Shown: piece by piece, positions 9,044-17,021 of the stretch
Layout: every line of letters begins with the position of its first letter
Numbering within the stretch: the first letter of the stretch is position 1
NCBI GenBank assembly: GCA_040401595.1
Contig: JBBAOE010000018.1
Location: 1-64,000, forward strand
Direction: 5' to 3'
Source: RFPW01 sp040401595
GTDB lineage: Bacteria > Pseudomonadota > Gammaproteobacteria > Burkholderiales > Burkholderiaceae_E
DNA: 64,000 bases
The notes under the pieces: model-generated
What the model was told of the DNA's origin: nothing
Database searches by the model: none
Seen by the model: the letters and a program-made list of their open reading frames with translations, nothing else
Made by a program: the position numbers and the translations under genes

Positions 9044-10114
9044 TTAACCGCCAGGTCCTGGGGGTGGCAGGCCCGGGCCACCTGGGGGAGGACCGCCAGC
9101 GCCGGATACGACGCCCTTCACACAACGGTGGATGAATGGGTAGGTGTCGGTGATGGCGTAGTAATAGATCCCGCTGGGGAATTCAGGGGTCACGCCCGTG
9201 CGCCCATTGCATTCGTCGAGGTCACCCGAGCCAGCGACATATTCCCAGTCCTGACGGAAGGAGCCCATCGCATACACACTGATCGCCGGACGTCCCGCGT
9301 CAGGTACGGCTTTGGTACGCCAGCTTCCGGTCAGGACTTTGATGGCAGATTTTGCATCGTTCGGACTGGTGTAACCGTAACGTGCATAGATCGGGAAACC
9401 GTCGGCGGCCCAACCAATGAGCGTCATAGCCTGCCCTTTGGCCAGCTTGGCCATCAGGTTCTCCGGCATGCCGTGGATGTGGTACTCGCCGGTCGGTTGA
9501 ACATGCGAGTGATTCGAATCGACGCCGAAGTCCCATTTGTTCGCGCTCAAGGCCTCCATGCGCCAGGTTCCGCTCCCCCCGCCCGCTTCATTGCAAACGC
9601 CGGCGTCGGTACAGGTGCCGGCGGTACCCGGTTCCAGTTTGAGTCCGTTGATGGAATAGCCGGCAAACTGCGGTGCCGAGGTGGCGCTCGCGAGAGCTGG
9701 CGTGAGCGTGTAGGTCACGCTGATGCTCGGTGCCCCGGTGCTGGTGACTTGGGGCGAAATGGCTGTGGCGAAATTGCCCCCGGTAAAGGAATGATTGGGG
9801 ACGCCGTTGGAGCTCAGCGTGCGGCTGGTCCCCGAACAGTTCCAACTGTAGGTGAACGGCAGGGTCAAGACGGTGGGCGCTATGGCGTTGGTGCCCCGGG
9901 TGGCCATGCTCTGGTTGCCCGATTCGGCATAAGGGCAGAGGATGCTGGCGGTCGAGAGCGTTGCGGCGTTAGCGGCTGGTGTCACGGTCCCTGCATCGCC
10001 GCCGCCACATCCGGCGACGAGTGCTGAACTGGCGATCGTAAACAGGATGGCGCGAATGAACCGATTGCCTCGGCGCTGGGATTCGAAACGATCGGGCGAG
10101 GAACATTGAAGCAT
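9044..10114 (-). CDS. YHYH-domain lipoprotein
   Basis: About 356 residues with a lipoprotein signal (FIRAILFTIASSALVAG-Cys, then GGGD). The YHYH domain is recognised from the motif order GEYHIHGMPENL, GWAADGFPIYARYGY, GDLDECNGRTG and GIYYYAITDTYPF...RC. The first Y-H-x-H and the Cys-rich context suggest metal or redox ligands, but no activity is established for the family. The C-terminus is a Gly/Pro tail (GGPPPGGPGLPPPGPGG) that could span the envelope. It is the first gene of a two-gene unit with the HupE/UreJ-like protein. The start at 10114 is chosen because the signal peptide follows directly; the frame stays open to 10258. Confidence 0.7.
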   Translation of the reverse strand: MLQCSSPDRFESQRRGNRFIRAILFTIASSALVAGCGGGDAGTVTPAANAATLSTASILCPYAESGNQSMATRGTNAIAPTVLTLPFTYSWNCSGTSRTLSSNGVPNHSFTGGNFATAISPQVTSTGAPSISVTYTLTPALASATSAPQFAGYSINGLKLEPGTAGTCTDAGVCNEAGGGSGTWRMEALSANKWDFGVDSNHSHVQPTGEYHIHGMPENLMAKLAKGQAMTLIGWAADGFPIYARYGYTSPNDAKSAIKVLTGSWRTKAVPDAGRPAISVYAMGSFRQDWEYVAGSGDLDECNGRTGVTPEFPSGIYYYAITDTYPFIHRCVKGVVSGAGGPPPGGPGLPPPGPGG

Positions 10115-10337
10115 GGCGATGCACTCAGGAGATCGCCAGGCCGCGCGCGATGACGGGCTGGCTGGGGAGGTTTGATGGCGAGGATTCAGGAAGAAAGCTG
10201 ATCTGGGCCATGACTCTGGTCTGATGTTACCGGTCGTCGGACCAGGCGCTGCAATCAAGTAGAATCGTGAGCTCGCCTATCCACAAAAACCGACCCCGTG
10301 ACGACATCGTTGGTCGGCCTCGAACCTGAGGTAATCC

Positions 10338-12932
10338 ATGCTCCAAGCCTACCGTGATCATGTTGCCGAGCGCGCTGCGCTGGGCATCCCCCCGCTGCCG
10401 CTGGATGTCCAACAGACCGCGGCGGTGATTGAATTACTGAAGACCCCGCCGGCCGGGGAGGGCGAGTTTCTGCTAGACCTGTTGACGTATCGGGTGCCCC
10501 CAGGTGTGGACGATGCCGCCAAGGTCAAAGCCTCGTTTCTGGCGGCGGTCGCGCATGGTGACCTGACCGTAGGCCTTCTGCCCCCGGCGCGGGCAACCGA
10601 GTTGCTGGGGACCATGGTCGGTGGCTACAACGTCAAACCCCTGATCGATCTGCTCGATGATGCGGCCATGGCCCCGATCGCAGCCAAGGCGCTGAAAAAA
10701 ACCTTGCTGATGTTCGATTTCTTCCACGATGTCGCCGAAAAGGCGACTGCCGGTAACGCGCATGCCAAGGATGTGATCCAGAGTTGGGCCGATGCTGAAT
10801 GGTTCACCAGTCGGCCGGAGGTGGCACAACGAATCACCGTGACAGTGTTCAAGGTGCCGGGGGAGACCAATACCGATGACCTGTCGCCCGCCCCGGACGC
10901 ATGGAGCCGCCCGGACATCCCGCTGCATGCGCTGGCCATGCTCAAGAACACTCGCGCTGGGGCAGCCTTCGTTCCTGAAGAGGACGGCAAACGCGGTCCG
11001 ATGGCCTTCATCGAGAACCTGAAAAAACAGGGACATCTGGTGGCCTACGTGGGCGACGTGGTTGGCACGGGATCGTCGCGCAAATCCGCGACCAATTCGG
11101 TGGTTTGGACGACGGGCGAAGACATTCCGTTCGTCCCCAACAAGCGCTTCGGTGGCGTCACGCTGGGCGGCAAGATCGCGCCGATCTTTTTCAACACGCA
11201 GGAAGATTCGGGTTCGTTGCCGATCGAAGTGGACGTCGCCAAGCTCGAGATGGGCGATGTGATCGATGTGATGCCCTACGTCGGACGAATCGAGCGTAAC
11301 GGCGAACTCGTCGAGTCCTTTGCGTTGCGCAGCGAAGTCATTTTGGACGAAGTCCGCGCTGGCGGTCGGATCAACCTCATCATTGGCCGATCGCTGACGG
11401 CGCGCGCACGCGACTATCTGGGTCTGCCCGCAGCGACCGTTTTCCGTCTGCCACACCCGCCCGCTGAAAGTCAGGCTGGTTTCACCCTCGCCCAGAAAAT
11501 GGTGGGTCGCGCCTGCGGACTGCCGGAGGGTAAGGGCGTGCGCCCGGGCACCTATTGCGAACCGAAGATGACCACGGTGGGCTCGCAGGACACGACCGGT
11601 CCGATGACCCGAGACGAGCTCAAGGACCTTGCCTGTCTGGGCTTCTCGTCGGACCTCGTGATGCAGTCGTTCTGCCATACCGCGGCCTATCCGAAACCGG
11701 TCGACGTGAAGACCCATCGCGAGTTGCCGACGTTCATGAGTAATCGGGGCGGCGTGTCGCTGCGTCCGGGCGACGGCATCATCCATTCCTGGCTCAATCG
11801 CATGCTGCTGCCGGATACCGTCGGCACGGGGGGCGACTCCCACACGCGCTTCCCGATCGGAATCTCCTTCCCGGCGGGTTCCGGTCTGGTGGCATTCGCA
11901 GCCGCCACCGGCGTGATGCCGCTGGATATGCCGGAGTCTGTGCTCGTGCGATTCACTGGCACGATGCAGCCGGGTATCACTCTGCGCGATCTGGTTCACG
12001 CGATTCCGCTCTATGCGATCAAGCAGGGCATGCTGACCGTTGCCAAGCAGGGCAAGATCAATGTGTTCTCCGGTCGTATTCTCGAGATCGAGGGCCTGCC
12101 GGATCTGAAAGTCGAACAGGCGTTCGAACTTTCGGACGCGTCGGCTGAACGCTCGGCAGCGGGCTGTACCGTCAAGCTCAACCCCGCGCCGATCATCGAG
12201 TACATGAATTCCAATATCGTTCTTCTCAAGAACATGATTGCGAATCAATACGCGGACAGGCGCACCCTGGAGCGTCGGATCAAGGCGATGGAAGCCTGGC
12301 TCGCCAGCCCCCATCTGCTGGAGGCGGACAAGGACGCCGAATATGCGGCGGTGATTGAGATCAACCTTGATGAGATCCATGAGCCGATCGTCTGCTGTCC
12401 GAACGACCCCGATGATGCCAAGTCGCTTTCCGATGTCGTGGGGACCAAGATCGATGAAGTTTTCATCGGGTCCTGCATGACCAACATCGGCCACTTCCGG
12501 GCCGCGAGCAAGCTACTGGCCGGCACCAAGGACATTCCAGTGCGCCTCTGGGTGGCGCCGCCCACCAAGATGGATGCGAGTGAGCTCACGAAAGAAGGGC
12601 ACTACGGGGTCTTTGGCGCTGCGGGCGCCCGTACCGAAATGCCTGGATGCTCCTTGTGCATGGGTAACCAGGCGCAGGTGCGTGAGGGGGCGACGGTGAT
12701 GTCGACCTCGACGCGCAACTTCCCCAACCGCCTGGGCAAAGGGGCCAATGTCTTCCTCGGTTCCGCTGAGCTGGCGGCGATCTGCTCCAAGCTGGGCCGG
12801 ATACCGACGCTGGCCGAGTACCATGAATCCATGGGGGTGATCAATTCTGATGCGAAGAACATCTATCGCTACATGAATTTTGATCAGATCGAGGATTACA
12901 AACAGACGGCAAGCGATGTCGTGATCGCCTGA
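10338..12932 (+). CDS. acnB: Aconitate hydratase B / 2-methylisocitrate dehydratase
   Basis: An 864-residue aconitase B of the TCA cycle that interconverts citrate and isocitrate through a [4Fe-4S] cluster. It can also hydrate 2-methyl-cis-aconitate. The domain order is that of AcnB: an N-terminal HEAT-like domain (1-160), the swivel domain next (about 170-390), then the catalytic domains. Cluster ligands are Cys713 (GSCMTNIGHF) and Cys771/Cys774 (PGCSLCMGNQ). A strong ribosome-binding site (GAGGTAA) precedes the ATG. mmsA follows after 42 bp, so a link to propionate or methylmalonate metabolism is possible. Confidence 0.97.
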   Translation: MLQAYRDHVAERAALGIPPLPLDVQQTAAVIELLKTPPAGEGEFLLDLLTYRVPPGVDDAAKVKASFLAAVAHGDLTVGLLPPARATELLGTMVGGYNVKPLIDLLDDAAMAPIAAKALKKTLLMFDFFHDVAEKATAGNAHAKDVIQSWADAEWFTSRPEVAQRITVTVFKVPGETNTDDLSPAPDAWSRPDIPLHALAMLKNTRAGAAFVPEEDGKRGPMAFIENLKKQGHLVAYVGDVVGTGSSRKSATNSVVWTTGEDIPFVPNKRFGGVTLGGKIAPIFFNTQEDSGSLPIEVDVAKLEMGDVIDVMPYVGRIERNGELVESFALRSEVILDEVRAGGRINLIIGRSLTARARDYLGLPAATVFRLPHPPAESQAGFTLAQKMVGRACGLPEGKGVRPGTYCEPKMTTVGSQDTTGPMTRDELKDLACLGFSSDLVMQSFCHTAAYPKPVDVKTHRELPTFMSNRGGVSLRPGDGIIHSWLNRMLLPDTVGTGGDSHTRFPIGISFPAGSGLVAFAAATGVMPLDMPESVLVRFTGTMQPGITLRDLVHAIPLYAIKQGMLTVAKQGKINVFSGRILEIEGLPDLKVEQAFELSDASAERSAAGCTVKLNPAPIIEYMNSNIVLLKNMIANQYADRRTLERRIKAMEAWLASPHLLEADKDAEYAAVIEINLDEIHEPIVCCPNDPDDAKSLSDVVGTKIDEVFIGSCMTNIGHFRAASKLLAGTKDIPVRLWVAPPTKMDASELTKEGHYGVFGAAGARTEMPGCSLCMGNQAQVREGATVMSTSTRNFPNRLGKGANVFLGSAELAAICSKLGRIPTLAEYHESMGVINSDAKNIYRYMNFDQIEDYKQTASDVVIA

Positions 12933-12974
12933 TCGGCTTATTCGCCTTAAAAAAATTTTCCAAGAGAGACATCG

Positions 12975-14474
12975 ATGCAGCCCTACCAAGTGACCCACTG
13001 GATCAATGGCCAGGCGACCGCCGGCCACGGGGACGCGACCGCAGAGATCCGCAACCCCGCCACGGGGGCTGTCCAGGGGCGTCTCCATCTGGGCAGTGTT
13101 GAAGACCTCGACTCGGCGGTGCGGGCGGCATCGGCAGCGTTTCCGTCGTGGTCAGCCCAGCCCCCGCTGGCTCGGGCCCGGGTGATGTTCCGCTTCCTGG
13201 AACTGGCGCAGGCACATCGCGACGAGATCGCCCGACTCATCGTGGCCGAACACGGTAAGACTTTCCCCGACGCGGTCGGTGAGGTGGTTCGCGGAATCGA
13301 AATGATCGAGTTCGCCACCGGGATCCCGCAGTTGCTCAAAGGGGAGTTCACGGAGCAAGTCGCGCGCGGTATCGATGCCTGGTCGGTGCGTCAACCGCTG
13401 GGTGTCGTGGCCGGCATCACGCCGTTTAATTTTCCGTCGATGGTTCCGATGTGGATGTTCCCGCTGGCGATCGCCTGCGGCAACACCTTCATCCTCAAAC
13501 CCAGTGAACGGGATCCGTCACCCAGCCTCGTCATGGCGCGTCTGCTGAAGGAGGCGGGTCTCCCCGATGGGGTCTTCAACGTCGTGCAAGGCGATCGAAC
13601 CATCGTCGATGCGCTCCTGGCGCATCCACAAGTCCAGGCCGTGAGTTTTGTGGGTTCGACCCCAGTGGCTGAGCATATCTATACGACCGGTTGTGCCAAC
13701 GGTAAACGCGTGCAGGCCCTGGGCGGCGCCAAGAATCACATGGTCGTGATGCCCGATGCGGACATGGATGCGGCTTGCGACGCACTGCTTGGCGCAGCCT
13801 ATGGTTCGGCCGGTGAGCGGTGTATGGCGATCTCGGTCGCGGTGGCGGTCGGTTCGGCTGGCGATCAACTGATCGAGCGCCTGGCACCGCGCGTGCGCAA
13901 GCTCAAGATCGGTGAGGGCCATCAGGAAGGCGCCGAGATGGGGCCGGTGATCACGGCGGCCGCCAAGGCTCGAATCGAGCACCTGATTGGCGAAGGGATC
14001 GCCGAGGGCGCGCAGGCGGTCGTGGATGGCCGCGGCTATCGGGTCGCCGGTTTCGAAGACGGATATTTCGTTGGCGCTACGCTGCTCGATGGCGTCAGCG
14101 CCGATATGACGGTCTACCGTGAAGAGATTTTCGGGCCAGTGCTTTGCGTGATGCGGGTCGCGGATGTTGGCGCAGCGCTTGCGCTCGTCAATGGGCATGA
14201 GTATGGCAATGGCGTTGCCGTCTTCACGCGCGACGGCGGCACGGCGCGCGAATTCGCCCGCGCAGCGCAGATCGGCATGGTGGGCATCAATGTGCCGCTT
14301 CCTGTGCCGATGGCATTCAACAGCTTTGGTGGCTGGAAACGCAGCCTCTTTGGCGACCATCATATCTACGGCCCCGAGGGCGTTCGGTTCTACACCCGGC
14401 ATAAGGCCATCATGCAACGCTGGCCGGACGGCGAGTCGCGAGGGGCCGAGTTTTCATTCCCCCGATTGGGCTGA
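12975..14474 (+). CDS. mmsA: CoA-acylating methylmalonate-semialdehyde dehydrogenase
   Basis: A 499-residue aldehyde dehydrogenase that converts methylmalonate or malonate semialdehyde plus CoA to propionyl- or acetyl-CoA (valine and inositol catabolism). The family pattern is clear: WINGQ near the N-terminus, GVVAGITPFNFPSMVPMWM, and a catalytic Cys283 in SAGERCMAIS. The CoA-dependent subgroup lacks the usual general-base Glu of ALDHs; here the equivalent stretch reads ALGGAKNHMVVMPDAD, as expected for MmsA. It is preceded by an AGAGAG ribosome-binding site and sits downstream of acnB. Confidence 0.93.
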   Translation: MQPYQVTHWINGQATAGHGDATAEIRNPATGAVQGRLHLGSVEDLDSAVRAASAAFPSWSAQPPLARARVMFRFLELAQAHRDEIARLIVAEHGKTFPDAVGEVVRGIEMIEFATGIPQLLKGEFTEQVARGIDAWSVRQPLGVVAGITPFNFPSMVPMWMFPLAIACGNTFILKPSERDPSPSLVMARLLKEAGLPDGVFNVVQGDRTIVDALLAHPQVQAVSFVGSTPVAEHIYTTGCANGKRVQALGGAKNHMVVMPDADMDAACDALLGAAYGSAGERCMAISVAVAVGSAGDQLIERLAPRVRKLKIGEGHQEGAEMGPVITAAAKARIEHLIGEGIAEGAQAVVDGRGYRVAGFEDGYFVGATLLDGVSADMTVYREEIFGPVLCVMRVADVGAALALVNGHEYGNGVAVFTRDGGTAREFARAAQIGMVGINVPLPVPMAFNSFGGWKRSLFGDHHIYGPEGVRFYTRHKAIMQRWPDGESRGAEFSFPRLG

Positions 14475-14483
14475 GTCTCGCCG

Positions 14484-14672
14484 ATGGACCCGGTCAAGAT
14501 CGAGTTGCTGGTCGAGTTTGGGGTGGTCCTGGTTGCCCCGCCCCTCTACCAGTACTACCTGTGGCGCAAGGGCAAAACCAATGCGGCCGGACTTTGGCGT
14601 AGCGCCCGGCTGTTTGCGCCGCTCTATGCGCTGGTGTTCGGTGCGCTTGTTTTGCTGCTCACGAAAGCATGA
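14484..14672 (+). CDS. Small two-helix membrane protein, function unknown
   Basis: A 62-residue protein with two hydrophobic segments (LLVEFGVVLVAPPLYQYYLW and LFAPLYALVFGALVLLLTKA) joined by a basic loop (RKGKTNAAGLWRSARL). It starts 9 bp after mmsA and has a Gly-purine stretch upstream, so it is probably cotranscribed. It overlaps the end of the convergent exonuclease gene by 14 bp. No family is recognised. Confidence 0.55.
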   Translation: MDPVKIELLVEFGVVLVAPPLYQYYLWRKGKTNAAGLWRSARLFAPLYALVFGALVLLLTKA

Positions 14673-15739
14673 TCGCTTCGCTCACTGAATTGCGCTCGGT
14701 GTAACGACTGCGCGCATCGATGGTGTCGAGCCGTAACCGCGTCGGCGCTTTGTAGATCTGGTCGCGCAGCCAATCCAGTTCCTCCTGGAGCCGGGTGGCT
14801 TCAGCGCTCAGGGTAAGCGCCCAGGCTTTCGGATTCCCATCCTCACCGCCGTGCCAGCGGTAGCCGCGGGCTTTCAGTAAGTCCTTGCGGTCGAAAGGCG
14901 CCTGCAGCGCCCAGAGCTTGTGATCGCGCCGGGCCGTGCTTTCAAGTAGCCACGCCAACGCNNNNNNNNNNNNNNNNNNNNNNNNNNNNNNNNNNNNNNN
15001 NNNNNNNNNNNNNNNNNNNNNNNNNNNNNNNNNNNNNNNNNNNNNNNNNNNNNNNNNNNNNGCCTTCGGGCTGCGGGAGCGGTCGCGACAGAACCTCCAG
15101 GACGGCCCTGCAGTCCATCACGGCGCGGTGGGCGCCAAAAAAGAGTCCCGATGCCAGAGCGAGGTGTCCCAGGGCATTGCTGGCGAACCCATGCTGACGC
15201 CACGGGATCTCCCGCGCCGAACAGGCCCAATGCCGGTCGGTAAAACAGTCAAAACGGCGCTCAACCAGAGCCCGATCGTATTCCGCATTGTGCGCAATGA
15301 GGATCGATGCGTCTTGCGCCAGGCGCCTCACCTGATCATCATCGATCCGGTGCCCCTGAACCATGGCGTCGGATATCCCGTGCACGGCAATGGCGGGTGG
15401 GGGGATCGGGCAGCCAGGGTCTTCCAACGCATCCAGCACCTCAACCACGCGCAAGATTCGCGCAGTCTCGGGTTCATACTCAAAACACAAGATCCCGAGT
15501 TCAACGATGCGGTCGTTGGCTCGATCCAGTCCAGTCGCCTCGACATCCAGAATCAGGCCGCGGGCGGTTGGTGCGCCACTCGGGGGATGGAACCGATCGC
15601 GCGGCCTTAGCTCACGCAAGATCCGGTAGCGCGGGTCGCGTTCGATCAGTTCAGCGAGTTGCTCGACAAGGGCGCTGGCATCGGCGGGGCTGAGCAGGCC
15701 GTCTTGCCAGCGCTGGATCGCAATTGGGTCGGGAGTCAT
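14659..15739 (-). CDS. DEDDh-type 3'-5' exonuclease, interrupted by an assembly gap
   Basis: The protein resembles the epsilon-subunit-like 3'-5' exonucleases. ExoI is LILDVEATGLD (Asp and Glu), ExoII is in LIAHNAEYDRALVERRF, and ExoIII is GAHRAVMDCRAVLEVL (His and Asp), so all metal ligands are present. The C-terminal 100 residues (AWLLESTARRDHKLWAL... KARGYRW) match the tail usual in this family. The 100-N gap (14962-15061) lies between them. Both flanking parts contain whole codons (226 and 101), so joining the flanks directly restores a single frame of about 326 residues. The gene is therefore probably intact. Its cellular role (DNA repair or RNA turnover) is not shown by context. Confidence 0.75.
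14962..15061. other. Assembly gap (100 N)
   Basis: Scaffold placeholder inside the exonuclease gene. The flanks share no more than a 2-bp overlap, so the true gap length is unknown. A length of zero or a multiple of three keeps the frame. Confidence 0.9.
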
Positions 15740-15847
15740 GGGTCCTGCCTCAGAAGCCCGCAGGTTACCGCACCCCGATCCGTTGTTGGCCGATTGGCTT
15801 ACTTGAGGATTGTTGGGGCTGACCCGTGACCAGGGGACCTAGCGCCC

Positions 15848-16441
15848 TCAGTGGCTGGCAATCCAGTGGATTGCGCCGTGGCCGAGTTCGCCGATTCGCA
15901 GTTTCAGGGCAGCGACCTCGGATTCCAGTAGTTCAAAACGCAGTTCGACCAGGTCTTGGTGATCGACCCCGATCAGCGTGGCGCCTGAAGACGCGAGTTC
16001 TCGACGCAACATGCCTTCGAGAGTGTACGGGATGCGGCAGCCTAACGTTTCCAGTTTTTGCAGTGGGGTTTTTTCAGCGACCAGCAGGGCCTGTGCGATC
16101 GCGTCCGTATAGGCCCGAACCAAACCCCCAGCGCCCAGACGAATGCCGCCAAAGTAGCGAACCACGGTCGCCAGCACACCGTCGAGATCCTGATGGCGCA
16201 GGACCTCGAACATCGGCCTTCCGGCAGTGCCCGAAGGTTCACCATCATCATGAGCGGCCGACTGGCCCCCCGCCAGCATCGCCCAACAGACATGGGCTGC
16301 CCCGGGGTGCGCCTCCCGCAACGTCCGAACCCGGTCCTGCGCGTCCAAACGATGTCGGATGGGTTCAACACATCCGATGAACCGGCTTTTGCGGATTAGA
16401 AGTTCGCTGTGGGCCGGTGCGGCGAGACTGAACGGCATCAA
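15848..16441 (-). CDS. yigZ: YigZ/IMPACT family protein
   Basis: A 197-residue member of the UPF0029/IMPACT family. The signature region spans HVCWAMLAGG, the acidic HDDGEPSGTAGRPM and VVRYFGGIRLGAGGLVRAY. The C-terminal ferredoxin-like domain (about 135-197) is present. Bacterial YigZ proteins are linked to ribosome or translation control, but the activity is not settled. The gene is monocistronic as far as can be seen, downstream of the CBS-pair gene on the same strand (55-bp spacer). Confidence 0.85.
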   Translation of the reverse strand: MMPFSLAAPAHSELLIRKSRFIGCVEPIRHRLDAQDRVRTLREAHPGAAHVCWAMLAGGQSAAHDDGEPSGTAGRPMFEVLRHQDLDGVLATVVRYFGGIRLGAGGLVRAYTDAIAQALLVAEKTPLQKLETLGCRIPYTLEGMLRRELASSGATLIGVDHQDLVELRFELLESEVAALKLRIGELGHGAIHWIASH

Positions 16442-16495
16442 TGATCTGCGGGTGGGCCGTGAGGGTCCACACTGTGCCGCAATTGAGGCGTGATG

Positions 16496-16933
16496 TCAGG
16501 TGCGGTGGCCAGCCTTTGGTTCGCTTATCCGGTCTAGCGCCCGCCCCACTCGGGCGGCATCCTGATGCACCAGATCGCCCAGCGCGACAATACCGACCAG
16601 ATGGCCGTCGTCGCCAACGACAGGCATGCGCCGGATGCCCATCCGTGCCATCCGTTCGAGCACTTCGTCGCAGGCCTCGTCGGTCCGACAGGATTGCACG
16701 TCGCCCGTCATTGCATCGGAGCATTTCCAGCCGTCTGGCGTGGCCCCACGTGCCGTGGCCCGGACCGTGATGTCGCGGTCGGTGATGATGCCAACGACCC
16801 GAGACCCGTCGCAGACAGGCAGGGTGCCGACACCATGCTCCGCCATCAGTTCGGCGGCGCGGTGGAGGGTGGTCTGGGGCTCGACGCTACAGGTGGGGAA
16901 GGTCATGACTTCGGCGATCTTGCGATTTAGCAT
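16496..16933 (-). CDS. CBS-pair domain protein
   Basis: A 145-residue protein made of two CBS motifs: residues about 7-60 (EVMTFPTCSVEPQTTLHRAAELM... GIITDRDITVRA) and 70-130 (DAMTGDVQSC... MPVVGDDGHLVGIVALGDL). Stand-alone CBS pairs bind adenine nucleotides and act as energy or redox sensors. The start at 16933 is fixed by an ideal GGAGG ribosome-binding site seven bases upstream; the frame is open further upstream without support. It diverges from xseA with an 88-bp spacer. Confidence 0.85.
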   Translation of the reverse strand: MLNRKIAEVMTFPTCSVEPQTTLHRAAELMAEHGVGTLPVCDGSRVVGIITDRDITVRATARGATPDGWKCSDAMTGDVQSCRTDEACDEVLERMARMGIRRMPVVGDDGHLVGIVALGDLVHQDAARVGRALDRISEPKAGHRT

Positions 16934-17021
16934 GGTGTGCCTCCGAAAGGGTGCCGAGTGAGGTGGCGAGATAAAGGAGACCAACCGCAAAAAGCGTGCG
17001 CGCTCGGCGTAGCATCGCGCC

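Noticed and set aside
10473..12494. Long open frame antisense to acnB
   Set aside because: It lies wholly inside acnB with no family features. High GC creates long antisense frames, and the acnB motifs show which strand codes.
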